A stretch of 64,000 nt of DNA from VXNE01 sp965217825 (GTDB lineage: Bacteria; Pseudomonadota; Gammaproteobacteria; Pseudomonadales; Azotimanducaceae). Location: assembly GCA_965217825.1 (NCBI GenBank), contig OZ244571.1, positions 3,348,001 to 3,412,000 of the forward strand, given 5' to 3'. Below are positions 16,401-25,269 of this stretch, piece by piece. The position numbers were made by a program, and so were the translations under genes. How positions within the stretch are numbered: the stretch's first letter is position 1; each line of letters opens with the position of its first letter. The notes under the pieces are model-generated. The model saw only the letters and a list, made by a program, of their open reading frames with translations, had not been told where the DNA came from and did no database searches.

Positions 16401-19400
16401 CTACCAGCGCATCGACCCGCGAAGCTGGATCGCGTCTTCGGACCCGCCGCCCGGGTGCGCGCGGCGTCCTACTTCAAGCATGGAACTCAGATTCACGCCC
16501 GAAGTGAGCCTGACGCCCATCCGCACGGCCTGAGGACCGCCCCTCGCGGCCGAGGTTCCGACAAATGGATACCACAAGACGCCGCCTTTCGGCCCGGCCA
16601 GTCCGTACCCAATTTCCGCCTCGTATCGTTGCGCTGCATTTGCTACCACACCGCGCGCGAACGTGTCCCCGCTCGAATCGTTCCACATCGCATCCACGCC
16701 GCTCGCCGTCACGCCCCATGACGACCCGACCTTCATCGACCAGCCGTGTCCGCGCTCGTCGGCCTGCCACCTCACCGAACCGCTGACTCCCCATTCCCCG
16801 TAGTCTTCGTCCCGATGCGCCAGCAGCGCCCGGGCATCGGCCTGCACCGACAACCGCCCGGCGGTGTAAGCGAGGCCGCCGCCGACCTCCACTCCGGTAC
16901 CGGTTTCGGCGTCACCGGCGTCGTACCGGAGTCCTGCTTCGAGCCTGGGTTTAAGTTCCCCGCCTCCGGGCAGGGCGAATGATCCCGATCCTTCCAGCGC
17001 CAGCCGCAGCCGTAGCGCTTCGCCCGCAGCGCCCATGAGTCCCGTCGTAGCCTCGGAAACCGTATTGCTCCATAGCGCATCGGAGACCACCGCCAACTCG
17101 AGCCCGCCCGAGGCCGGGCGCAGCACCCCTCGCCCGCCGAAAGCCGCCATCGTGGAGTCAAGTCCGGTCTCGGTCGATGTCTCGCCTCCATCGCTCCGCA
17201 GGGTCAGTTCCCCGATGCCGTAGCCAAGCACGCCCCACAGGCTGAATCGCTCGCCGAATCTGTAGCTCGCGTAGGGATGCAGGCTCGCCAGCGTGCTCGT
17301 TACGACGCCGCCGGCTGCCGTTTCGTGGTTATAGGCGCCCTCGCCCCGGCTGTAGGCAACCGCCGCGCCGGTCAGCCATCGGCCACGCCGGCGATCGAGT
17401 CCGAGCGTGGCGGTGGTGACTTCGCCGTTGAGCGACAGGCGCCCGTCAGTGCCGTCGAAGCGGGTGGAGGCGTTCCGGCCCCACGCGGACCAATCCTCGA
17501 GCCAGTCCGTTCCGGGAATGGTCATGCCGACCGGGATGTTCTCGCCTTCGCTGTCGCGCAATCTCGCGTCGATGGCCTCGACCGCGTGACTCGCGGCGGT
17601 TCGCCCGAACCGCGCCAGCCAGGCCTGCGGCATCGGGTCGGAGTTCGCGATGGTTCCGATGGCCGCGCCGTCGGCGATTCGCGCGCCGCGGCCATCGGAA
17701 AGCGTGAGGGTCAGGGTTTCCCCATCGTCGTCGTGCGCGTCGTCGAGCGTGACCACCGAGATGATCCCGGCCGTCGCCCCCGGCGTAAACGTCAAGGTGC
17801 CCGACGTGGTTTCATAGTCGGCACCCGCGGTCGCGGTCCCGTCCCCTGTCTCGTAGGACACCGAGACCTCGGCGGAGGCCGCGTAGCTCAAAGAGACCTC
17901 GAACTGGAGTTGCGCACCCTCCTGGACCGTTGCGTCCGATACGCTCAATGTCGGGGATTGAAGGAATCGTTCCAGAGGCTCGGCGGCCGAGCCGTGCGCC
18001 AGGATCGCGTCGAGGGCATCGGCATTGCGAATCGTGCCGCCGTTCGTCGCCAGGCTGTCGGCCGCCAGGTGCAGCTCGTCGAAGGCCCCGTCCTCTTCCG
18101 AAACCCGATACCCGAACCCGAGCCGTTTCGTGCCCGAACCGTCCACAAAGGGCGCGGAGCGGCTGAGCGGTTCGCTGGCGTCGCTGCGCAGGTGCAGATC
18201 GAGGGTCGGCGCACCGCCCGAGGAATCCACGACCACCGGCTCGTTGAACGTTATCGTCACACGGAGGTTGTCGCCGGGCTCGTAACGCCCGTCCTCCCCG
18301 GGATGGGTAAGTTCGAGCTGGCCCACCACGTGGGGCTTCAAGGGGTCCCCCGCGGCCATGCAGCGAACCCCCACGATCTCCGTGACCTTGCAGTTGTGAT
18401 CGCCGATGGTATCCCTCGCCCGCCGTCCGTTCGCGGCCAGGCAATCGAGCAGGCTCGACTCGCCGCCGCCGCAAATCAGGTCATCAAGCCATATGGGACC
18501 CGTGCCGGCACCGAAGTACGACCTGCGGAACCGACCGGCGTGGGGCTCCGAGCGCTCGAAGTCGAGCGCCTTGCAGACCACGTCCGCGTCGCCGTTCGTC
18601 CAGTAATCGTCGCAGACCGTGCCCCAGCGCGCCGGCGTGGCGTCGGTCGCGTCGTCGTCGGCGCAGACCTCGACGCGCCCCTCCTTCGAGTCGGCGCCGT
18701 CCGCTACGCGCATCGAGCCCTCGGCCCCGGCGCATCGCTCGCCGGGCTTTGAACCGTTTGCCACCGGGTGATCGGTGAGGGATGCGGCCGGGTTGCCCGC
18801 CACATCCCGAATGGGCTTGCCGTCCGCAGCGGATGGCACCGTATAGCTCACCGCCACGGTATCGCCAGGAGCTATCGCAGACGAAAGACCGAGAACCACG
18901 GCGCTGTTGCCAACCGCCACCGGCATGGGGTGCGACAGGGCGACATCGTTCACCACGACCGAAAAGGCGCGTGGCGGCACATCGTTCTCGCCCAGCGGCT
19001 CGTCGAACGTGAGCGTCAGCGCGGCTTCCGCCGCCGCCGCCGAGACCAGCGCCGGCGGGGTCAAATCTACCGCAAGCGCGCGCGTTATCTCTGCAGCGTC
19101 TCCAAAGGGCATCCGGCTTGCATTCACGGTTACGGTTACGCCGGGCTCGGCGACGTATGGTGCGCCGGGCGGCACATTGACCAACCATAATCCGGTGCGG
19201 TCCGAGGTGGCGGTCAGCATCTCGGCACCGATGACAACTTCGATGGAGATTTCGTCCATGCTGCCCATCTCCTCGGCTTCCACATCGCCGGCGATCGCAA
19301 ATCCATCCGCTCTTTCGCGGATGTCCACCACGTCGTCGCCAGCGATGGCGTCCAGGCTCAACTCGATTGGCGGGCCCCGGCGCGTGACGGTTGCCGTGTA

Positions 19401-19793
19401 GATTCGCTTCATGCCGCTTTCCGCCTCGACCTGCACCTTGACGACGTTCCCGCCGAACACGAGCCCGACCTGGAAGCCATCCGTGTCCGGGTCCTTGTCC
19501 GGGAGCGTTGCCTCCTTGGCGTCCATGTACTTCAGCGCGGCGCCGGAGTGGCTTGGCGCCGCGTCCAGCGTGACGCTTTTTACGCCCGTCGGCACCTGGG
19601 CCGAGTAGTCGAATTCGTCGCTCGCGAACTGCGGGTCGAGCTGGATGGCGGCGCCGGTATCGGTGACCATCAGCGTGAGCCCGCTCAGCGTTGCGTCGTT
19701 GCTCGGTTGCGGGTCTGTCTGTGCAGACCCCGGAACAGTCCCGCCAGCAATCGAGACGCCCAAGACGAGTAGAGCGGCCCTACGGCGTCGCAC
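16401..19793 (-). CDS. autotransporter-like outer-membrane protein with SRCR domain
   Basis: 1130 residues from a GTG at 19793, chosen because it gives a clean signal peptide (RRRRAALLVLGVSIAGG, cut after GSAQ) and because a terminator lies inside the longer frame. Order: cadherin-like beta-sandwich (about 30-135); Ig/SwmB-like domain (about 245-345); scavenger-receptor cysteine-rich domain (about 354-478) with WGTVCDDYW, GPIWLDDLICGGGESSLLDC and eight cysteines; another Ig-like domain (480-600); Calx-beta domain (613-716); C-terminal 400-residue beta-barrel ending in aromatic W. The passenger is probably displayed on the surface. SRCR domains are rare in bacteria and bind proteins or glycans in animals. 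The SRCR cysteines imply disulfides formed in the periplasm. Confidence 0.8.
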   Translation of the reverse strand: MRRRRAALLVLGVSIAGGTVPGSAQTDPQPSNDATLSGLTLMVTDTGAAIQLDPQFASDEFDYSAQVPTGVKSVTLDAAPSHSGAALKYMDAKEATLPDKDPDTDGFQVGLVFGGNVVKVQVEAESGMKRIYTATVTRRGPPIELSLDAIAGDDVVDIRERADGFAIAGDVEAEEMGSMDEISIEVVIGAEMLTATSDRTGLWLVNVPPGAPYVAEPGVTVTVNASRMPFGDAAEITRALAVDLTPPALVSAAAAEAALTLTFDEPLGENDVPPRAFSVVVNDVALSHPMPVAVGNSAVVLGLSSAIAPGDTVAVSYTVPSAADGKPIRDVAGNPAASLTDHPVANGSKPGERCAGAEGSMRVADGADSKEGRVEVCADDDATDATPARWGTVCDDYWTNGDADVVCKALDFERSEPHAGRFRRSYFGAGTGPIWLDDLICGGGESSLLDCLAANGRRARDTIGDHNCKVTEIVGVRCMAAGDPLKPHVVGQLELTHPGEDGRYEPGDNLRVTITFNEPVVVDSSGGAPTLDLHLRSDASEPLSRSAPFVDGSGTKRLGFGYRVSEEDGAFDELHLAADSLATNGGTIRNADALDAILAHGSAAEPLERFLQSPTLSVSDATVQEGAQLQFEVSLSYAASAEVSVSYETGDGTATAGADYETTSGTLTFTPGATAGIISVVTLDDAHDDDGETLTLTLSDGRGARIADGAAIGTIANSDPMPQAWLARFGRTAASHAVEAIDARLRDSEGENIPVGMTIPGTDWLEDWSAWGRNASTRFDGTDGRLSLNGEVTTATLGLDRRRGRWLTGAAVAYSRGEGAYNHETAAGGVVTSTLASLHPYASYRFGERFSLWGVLGYGIGELTLRSDGGETSTETGLDSTMAAFGGRGVLRPASGGLELAVVSDALWSNTVSEATTGLMGAAGEALRLRLALEGSGSFALPGGGELKPRLEAGLRYDAGDAETGTGVEVGGGLAYTAGRLSVQADARALLAHRDEDYGEWGVSGSVRWQADERGHGWSMKVGSSWGVTASGVDAMWNDSSGDTFARGVVANAAQRYEAEIGYGLAGPKGGVLWYPFVGTSAARGGPQAVRMGVRLTSGVNLSSMLEVGRRAHPGGGSEDAIQLRGSMRW
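16404..16431 (+). repeat. 29-bp dispersed repeat, copy 2
   Basis: ACCAGCGCATCGACCCGCGA followed by AGCTGGAT matches 13943-13971 with three substitutions. It overlaps the last codons of the autotransporter gene on the opposite strand, so the end of that protein is encoded by the repeat. Confidence 0.55.
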
Positions 19794-19921
19794 GACACCC
19801 GAGCGGCTTTTTTCAGTGCGCGCGGCGAAACCACGCGATGAAGGACCAACAAACCATGCGGTGCACCAGCAGCGCCGGCACCGACAAGTCGTGTTGGCCG
19901 CGTCTTCGGAGTCTCTTCTGC

Positions 19922-19948
19922 AAAAAAAACGGGCCTTCAAAAGGCCCG
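19922..19948 (-). terminator. Rho-independent terminator, minus strand
   Basis: On the minus strand an 8-bp stem CGGGCCTT/AAGGCCCG with a 3-nt loop is followed by eight U. It lies 130 bp upstream of the chosen start of the autotransporter gene and downstream of the sulfurtransferase gene (stop at 20392). It either ends leftover transcription from that side or works as a leader attenuator. Confidence 0.8.
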
Positions 19949-20196
19949 CTTCGATTTGCCCCTGCAAGTTGTTCGACGGATCTCTCACGACGTTCACCCT
20001 TTAGCAACGGTCTGTACCTATTGCTGACAGCGGAACCCGCCTGGGGTTCCCCGCGAGAGGAGACGCTCTCAACAGGGGAACAGTTCGGTCCGCCCATCGG
20101 ACGTCGCATCGGCCTTGAGTGCGTCACGGTTTGGCGAATGCCAGTCGGCCCTGAGTGCGGCTGCCTGGGGAAGATTCACCTCTATGTTCTCCATGA

Positions 20197-20391
20197 TTGA
20201 AGACCGTCAACGACCAGGAGGTGCATCCGCACTCCGACGCCATCGACGGCGCCGTGACCTGGATCGCCCTGGACGAGACTGACAAACACAACGGCTGCCT
20301 GCACTTCCTGAAGGGATCCCACAAGCGCGAGGCGGAGTTCGCGCACCTGCGGGCCCACACGCCGACGGACCTGTCCGATCACCAGCGCGAG
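20197..20391 (+). pseudogene. phytanoyl-CoA dioxygenase (PhyH) fragment
   Basis: The frame reads NDQEVHPHSDAIDGAVTWIA then LDETDKHNGCLHFLKGSHKR. This is the central iron-binding part of PhyH-family 2OG oxygenases, with the HxD motif in HPHSD. The upstream half and the second His/Arg region are absent, and the frame runs into sequence antisense to the sulfurtransferase gene. It is a truncated relic with no proper start. Bases 19998-20196 before it hold only a 7-bp hairpin (20032-20050). Confidence 0.75.
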
Positions 20392-21201
20392 TCAAGGTGC
20401 CCGAGGCCGTCCCGGATCTTCGATCCATTCGCTCCACGAACCCGGATACAGCGCCGGCTCCGGCAAGCACAAGGCGACCATGGCGAGGATGTTGTGCGCG
20501 GCGGTGACGCCGGAGCCGCAGTAGCTCACGACATTGCGTCCCGCGAGCGCCGCGAAGCGCGCCCCGTCGCGGCGGAAGCGGCCCGTGGAGTAGAGGTTGT
20601 CGGCGCATGGATATGAGAGCGCACCGGGAATGTGGCCCGCGATCCGATCGATGGGTTCTTCTTCGCCGAGATAGCGCGCTTCGGCGCGGGCGTCAATCAG
20701 CGCGAGCGATCCTCCACCGGCGATAATGTCGTCGGCCTCGACCACGCGCGTCAGGGGCGCGCCCGGGCGAAATGGCGAAGGATCAACCTCGGGAACCTCG
20801 CGGGTCAGATTTCCTCCCGCTTCCAGGTAAGCGGCGAGACCGCCGTCCAGGACGGCGCACGACTCCATGCCGAGCCAGCGCGCCAGCCACCAGAAACGGC
20901 ACGCGAACAGGCCGCCGGCATCGTCGCAGGCGATCAGTTGATCGCCGTGGCGGATGCCCCACGCCGCGAATCGTCCTGCCAGCACGTCGCGGTCGGGTAG
21001 CGGGTGGCGACCGCGCTTCCCCGGCGTCCCAGCCAGGTCCCGGTCGAGGTCCGCGTAGCGCGCGCCGGGAAGATGGCCTTCGCGATAGGCGTCGCGTCCG
21101 TATTCGGGATCGCCGAGTGCGGCTCGGCAGTCCACGGCGATCCATCCGGGCTCCCCTCCCCGGGACACGAGTGTCGCGCCATCGATCAGGGTCGTGAACA
21201 T
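20392..21201 (-). CDS. rhodanese-family sulfurtransferase (3-mercaptopyruvate/thiosulfate type)
   Basis: 269 residues with two rhodanese domains. The inactive N-terminal one (about 1-135) includes DCRAALGDPEYGRDAYREGH. The catalytic C-terminal one has the persulfide-forming C228 in SYCGSGVTAAHN. This loop is shared by thiosulfate and 3-mercaptopyruvate sulfurtransferases, so substrate choice stays open. There is no signal peptide, so it acts in the cytoplasm. Its 3' end abuts the PhyH fragment on the other strand. It could supply sulfane sulfur to the Tus or Suf pathways elsewhere in the window, which is inference. Confidence 0.9.
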   Translation of the reverse strand: MFTTLIDGATLVSRGGEPGWIAVDCRAALGDPEYGRDAYREGHLPGARYADLDRDLAGTPGKRGRHPLPDRDVLAGRFAAWGIRHGDQLIACDDAGGLFACRFWWLARWLGMESCAVLDGGLAAYLEAGGNLTREVPEVDPSPFRPGAPLTRVVEADDIIAGGGSLALIDARAEARYLGEEEPIDRIAGHIPGALSYPCADNLYSTGRFRRDGARFAALAGRNVVSYCGSGVTAAHNILAMVALCLPEPALYPGSWSEWIEDPGRPRAP

Positions 21202-21447
21202 GGGGACGGGATTATGCTTGGCGATCAGTGTGCATACGCAAGGCCAGCGTCGATCGTCCGCGCGTTGAACGACTCATCGTGCTGCTCTTCCCCGCAACAC
21301 GTCGCGCCCCTCCACGGCGTGCGAGTCTGCAGAAATCGGTTTCATGGACGGCCCGTCTCCGAACGCTCGCACGATTTTACACTCGGGGCTTTTTCGCAGC
21401 GACCGAAAGTGCCGGCCCCAGTGGCCGATACACTGGATTGTCCAAAT

Positions 21448-21461
21448 CCCATAAATATGGG
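21448..21461. promoter_or_regulatory. vapBC operator candidate
   Basis: CCCATA-AA-TATGGG is a perfect inverted repeat 11 bp upstream of the vapB ATG. A degenerate version lies at the same place before the orphan vapB (about 2576-2589). The flanking words TTGTCCAA and GGGAATATGGC are conserved between the two loci. Confidence 0.6.
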
Positions 21462-21472
21462 AATATGGCTCC

Positions 21473-21757
21473 ATGAAGACCACCATCGAACTACCTGACA
21501 TCACCTTCCGGCGGGCCAAGGCTTTCGCCGCTGTCCACGGCATCACCATGAGGCAGTTCATCACGGACGCTATCGAGCAGCAGCTACGCAGGCGCACCGT
21601 CGCGGCCCGGGTTGGGCCAGATCTGACCGGTACCAGTGCGGAACCGCCATGGATGGCGGGATTCGGCGGCCTTTCGGACCTCGGTGACGAACACCGCCTC
21701 GTACTCAATACCATCGAGGACGAGTTCGAAAGGCTCGCCCCCGACGACATCCGGTGA
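21473..21757 (+). CDS. VapB-type antitoxin
   Basis: 94 residues, MKTTIELPDITFRRAKAFAA at the N terminus (ribbon-helix-helix-like), and WMAGFGGLSDLG near residue 60 as the likely toxin-binding tail. It pairs with the overlapping PIN gene (stop/start GTGA). The orphan antitoxin at 2602 is its close paralogue. It is expected to repress the operon through the palindrome at 21448. Confidence 0.87.
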   Translation: MKTTIELPDITFRRAKAFAAVHGITMRQFITDAIEQQLRRRTVAARVGPDLTGTSAEPPWMAGFGGLSDLGDEHRLVLNTIEDEFERLAPDDIR

Positions 21758-22131
21758 TTCTCGACACCAACGCGCTGTCAGCGTGGGCCGAAGGTCTGGC
21801 GGCCGTGGAGACCCCGCTTCGTTATGCCGACCGTCTCGTCGTGCCGAGCGTCGTTCTCGGCGAGTACTACTTCGGCATCCGCCAGTCGCGCCACCGGATG
21901 CGCTACGAGGAGTGGCTTCGCCGCTACCTCCCCCTCGCGGAAGTGGCCACCGTTACCTCCGCCACCGCTGACGCCTACGCAAACATCCGGCTACAACTCA
22001 AGCGCATCGGCAAACCCATACCGGCGAACGACGCCTGGGTCGCCGCCCTCGCGCGCCAGCATGCCCTCGCGGTGCTGAGCAACGACACACACTTCGACCT
22101 GGTCGACGGCATCCGACGGATCGCCTTCTGA
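21754..22131 (+). CDS. vapC: VapC-type PIN RNase toxin
   Basis: 125 residues from a GTG overlapping the antitoxin stop. All PIN acidic residues are present: D4 in MILDTNALSAW, Glu in VVLGEYYFGIRQS, Asp in IPANDAWVAALAR and Asp in VLSNDTHFDLVDG. It should act as a Mg-dependent RNase. Its first codons are preserved in the beheaded copy at 2883. No gene follows in the next 260 bases, where I see no clear feature. Confidence 0.9.
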   Translation: MILDTNALSAWAEGLAAVETPLRYADRLVVPSVVLGEYYFGIRQSRHRMRYEEWLRRYLPLAEVATVTSATADAYANIRLQLKRIGKPIPANDAWVAALARQHALAVLSNDTHFDLVDGIRRIAF

Positions 22132-22407
22132 CAATCCGGGCAACCGGTTATATTTGACTCTGGCATCCCATCAGGAGCTGAGAAGCGGCGATGTGCAACC
22201 TTGTCCCATCGCCATTGCCGCAGTCTCGCGCCGTCGTCTGCCGCCTTGGCTCGACGCGATGGGTTTGCGCCCCGGATGAGCGGGAATCCAGATCCTGATG
22301 GACGCCCCACAGGCGGATCGGGGTAGTATCCTCCCCGCATCCGGGACGCAAAACTATCTTCGATCAGGACGTTCTAAAACTCCAACATCTGGATGATTGG
22401 GTCGGCC

Positions 22408-22809
22408 ATGAATGAAATCGTGAACGCGGCGCCGAAGCGTCGGCAAAACAAGATACCTCGACGCCGGTTCTGGCTGGTCGCACTGTTGTGGCTGCCCATA
22501 GGCATCGCGGCCACCGCCGTGGTGCGGGGCTTCGGTTTGCCATTGGAACCCCAGGCGTGGCTGTCGCTCGTGGTCGTTGCGCCCTGCGGCCTACCGCTGG
22601 CGTTCGCCTGGTCCGCGATCCATGGACTGGGTTATCAGGGCACGGCGGGAGCGGTGTGCGGCATTCTCGCGCTCACGACGGTGGTGCTGTCCCTGGTCGC
22701 GGGTCTGCTCGGCCCCATCGGTCTTGTGGCATACGCCATGGTCCTCAGCCTGCCCGCGTGGATCCTGTACGCGATCTTAAGGCTGCGCCTTCGCAGGAAT
22801 ATTCTATAA
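22408..22809 (+). CDS. small integral membrane protein, unknown function
   Basis: 133 residues with a basic N terminus and about four hydrophobic segments (WLVALLWLPIGIAATAVVRG; AWLSLVVVAPCGLPLAFAWS; GAVCGILALTTVVLSLVAGL; GLVAYAMVLSLPAWILYAIL). The C terminus is RLRLRRNIL, suggesting the tail faces the cytoplasm. An ATG at 22393 is also possible. It is not a family I recognise. It lies 90 bp upstream of the LRR protein gene in the same direction and could be cotranscribed. Confidence 0.55.
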   Translation: MNEIVNAAPKRRQNKIPRRRFWLVALLWLPIGIAATAVVRGFGLPLEPQAWLSLVVVAPCGLPLAFAWSAIHGLGYQGTAGAVCGILALTTVVLSLVAGLLGPIGLVAYAMVLSLPAWILYAILRLRLRRNIL

Positions 22810-22899
22810 GGTATCTAATGGGTTGGGATAGTTTCCGAGACTCATTACCGAACATCCTACGTTCACTTGTGTCCTGACCGGGAAGGCGGACACAAGGGG

Positions 22900-25170
22900 A
22901 TGAACATTCAGAAACTCGCCCTCCTGGGGATCGGCGGCACGCTCCTCTGTTGCGTAGCCCTGGCAGCAGAGGCACAAGCCGCTACGGGCATCTGCGAGCG
23001 CACGCCCGAGGTCCGCGACAGGATTCTCGCACACTTCCCCGACTCGGATTGCGGAGACATTTCTGACGAGGACCTGGCCTCGATAGGGATCCTGGATCTC
23101 TCGGATCGCCGTATCGGCGCGCTGAAGGCGGGGGATTTCGCCGGTTTGTCGAACCTGAGGGAGTTGAACTTCCCGGGAAACCGGTTGACATCGTTGCCGG
23201 ACGGTCTGTTCGACGGACTCGCGAGCCTGCGGCAGTTGTGGATCAACAACAACGAGTTGGCTTCGCTATCGGCGGGCACATTCGATGGCCTGACGAGCCT
23301 CAGACAGCTGCTCATGGGCAACAACAGGCTCACCCAACTGAACGAGGGACTGTTCGATGGCTTACCTGCGCTCGAACAACTGTTTTTCGGCGGCAATCGA
23401 CTCACGCGGCTGCGTAGCGACAGTTTCGACGGGCTGGCCAACCTGCAGTGGCTCTTCTTCTCCGGCAATCAGTTGACAGCCCTGCCCGACGACCTGTTCG
23501 ATGGCCTGTCCAGGCTCCGGGCCCTGTATTTCTTCGGCAACCGCCTGACAGCGCTGCCCGAGGGGATATTCGACGGTCTCGCCAACCTGCAGATACTGAG
23601 CCTCCAGAACAATCAACTGACAGAGCTGCCCGACAACCCGTTCCGTGGACTATCCAGCCTGCGGCAATTGAGAATCTACGGGAACCAGTTCGCCGCCCTG
23701 CCGGACGGCGCGTTCGAAGACACCGTCCGTCTGCAAAGCTTGCTCCTTGAGGACAACCGGTTGACTGGTTTGCCCGGCGGCATATTCGCCGGCTTGACCG
23801 ATCTGAACACCCTGCGTCTTCAGCGTAACCGGCTGACCTCGTTGCCCGCGGGCGTATTCGCCGGCCTCACAAACCTGGAGGAACTGGATTTCCACGCCAA
23901 CCAGTTGACCGCGCTTCCCGACGGGGTGTTCGACGGGCTATCTGGTCTCGATGAACTGCACCTTTATGAAAACCGTCTGACCGCATTGCCGGGCGGCGCG
24001 TTCCGCGACCTAGCCAGCCTGCGGGAACTGCATCTCTACGAAAATGAACTGACGGTGCTACCCGACGGTGCCTTCGAAGGCTTGTCCAACCTCGTGGAAC
24101 TGGACCTCCACGCAAACGCGGTCGCCGCGATCCCCGACCGCGCCTTCAACGGCCTGTCGAGCCTGGCGAGGCTCTACCTCAACGACAATCTTCTGACAGC
24201 GATACCGGACCGTGCGTTCGAAGGGCTGTCGAGCGTCCAGGTCCTGGACTTCGCCAAGAACCGGATTGCGATGCTTCCCATGGGGGTTTTCGATGGCCTG
24301 CCCCTGCTCCGAACGTTGCGGTTCCAGGACAACCAGCTAACCGCGCTCCCGGACGGTATGTTCAACGGACTGACCCGAATGCGATGGGTGTGGTTCCACG
24401 ACAACCCCGGCGCGCCATTTCCGCTCGAGGTGGACCTGGTGGCGCGGGATGTTCCGGTATCGCAGGCGGCTCGCCTCGCCCGCGTCGCTGCCGAGACCGC
24501 GACGGGCGCGCCTTTCGACATGACCGTGGAGCTGTCCGTTACAGGCGGCGTCGCGGACAGTTCGACGCTGCTGATAGCGAAGGGAACCTCGAACAGCCGT
24601 CAGACCGCCGTCATCACGCGAGTCGACGAAGAACCCGTGTGGGTCAGCCTGGAGCCACCGCCTCTTCCCGCTCGCCGGTGCGGGGGCGAGTGGTGCTACA
24701 GGGGGCTGATCGGGGCCGTCGGCGACCCGCTTCGCCTGTTCGACGCCGAGCCGATGGTTGCCGAGCAGATCGCGGACCAGGAGGTCGGCGCGGACGGCGA
24801 CACCGTGACATTGAATCTCGCGCGCCACTTTTCCGACCTGGACAGCGCCTCTCTCGCCTACGTCGCCACGTCAAGCGATCCCGACGTGGCGATAGTAACG
24901 GTGATGGGGGACAGGGCAACGATCACGTCCGTCGGAGACACCGAGGGCACCGCGACGATCACGCTGCGGGCCACGGACAACGACGGCTCGAGCGTAATGA
25001 TGGAATTTACCGTGACGATACGCACCGAGATCACGCGGAGTCGATGGCGGGACTGGCGGTTGGCGGCCATCCTGGCGGCGCGGGATGCCCAGACCCGGCG
25101 CGCCGAACAATCCAGAGCAGTCGGCGAGCCAGTCGGCGAGCCAGCCGGCGAGCCAGTCGACGAAAAATAG
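22900..25170 (+). CDS. secreted leucine-rich-repeat protein
   Basis: 756 residues from the ATG at 22900. A signal peptide (LALLGIGGTLLCCVALAAEA) precedes a cysteine-bearing N-cap and then 18 tandem 24-residue LRRs of the form LxxLxxLxLxxNxLxxLPDGxFDG (about 75-505). A C-terminal region follows with an Ig/cadherin-like domain (about 600-710, ADNDGSS-type loop) and a basic segment (SRWRDWRLAAILAARDAQTR). The tail is built of GEPV/GEPA repeats. The LRR type is that of bacterial BspA/internalin-like and animal extracellular proteins, so a role in protein or surface binding is likely. It is periplasmic or extracellular; no anchor is evident. Confidence 0.85.
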   Translation: MNIQKLALLGIGGTLLCCVALAAEAQAATGICERTPEVRDRILAHFPDSDCGDISDEDLASIGILDLSDRRIGALKAGDFAGLSNLRELNFPGNRLTSLPDGLFDGLASLRQLWINNNELASLSAGTFDGLTSLRQLLMGNNRLTQLNEGLFDGLPALEQLFFGGNRLTRLRSDSFDGLANLQWLFFSGNQLTALPDDLFDGLSRLRALYFFGNRLTALPEGIFDGLANLQILSLQNNQLTELPDNPFRGLSSLRQLRIYGNQFAALPDGAFEDTVRLQSLLLEDNRLTGLPGGIFAGLTDLNTLRLQRNRLTSLPAGVFAGLTNLEELDFHANQLTALPDGVFDGLSGLDELHLYENRLTALPGGAFRDLASLRELHLYENELTVLPDGAFEGLSNLVELDLHANAVAAIPDRAFNGLSSLARLYLNDNLLTAIPDRAFEGLSSVQVLDFAKNRIAMLPMGVFDGLPLLRTLRFQDNQLTALPDGMFNGLTRMRWVWFHDNPGAPFPLEVDLVARDVPVSQAARLARVAAETATGAPFDMTVELSVTGGVADSSTLLIAKGTSNSRQTAVITRVDEEPVWVSLEPPPLPARRCGGEWCYRGLIGAVGDPLRLFDAEPMVAEQIADQEVGADGDTVTLNLARHFSDLDSASLAYVATSSDPDVAIVTVMGDRATITSVGDTEGTATITLRATDNDGSSVMMEFTVTIRTEITRSRWRDWRLAAILAARDAQTRRAEQSRAVGEPVGEPAGEPVDEK

Positions 25171-25269
25171 CGAATCAGAAGGCCGGCTTCCGCATTGCGG
25201 ACGTCAACCAAAATGGCGTGGTTGCACTATGATACGCGGCCAACTGTCTTCAACAGCGAGTCCGCCGCG

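Noticed and set aside
19793..19997. Longer N terminus of the autotransporter from 19997
   Set aside because: It would contain a strong minus-strand terminator and lacks a signal peptide at its start; GTG 19793 gives a clean one.
23140..24450. 72-bp periodic pattern, considered as repeat array or CRISPR
   Set aside because: The period encodes leucine-rich repeats in one continuous frame; no separate repeats and spacers.
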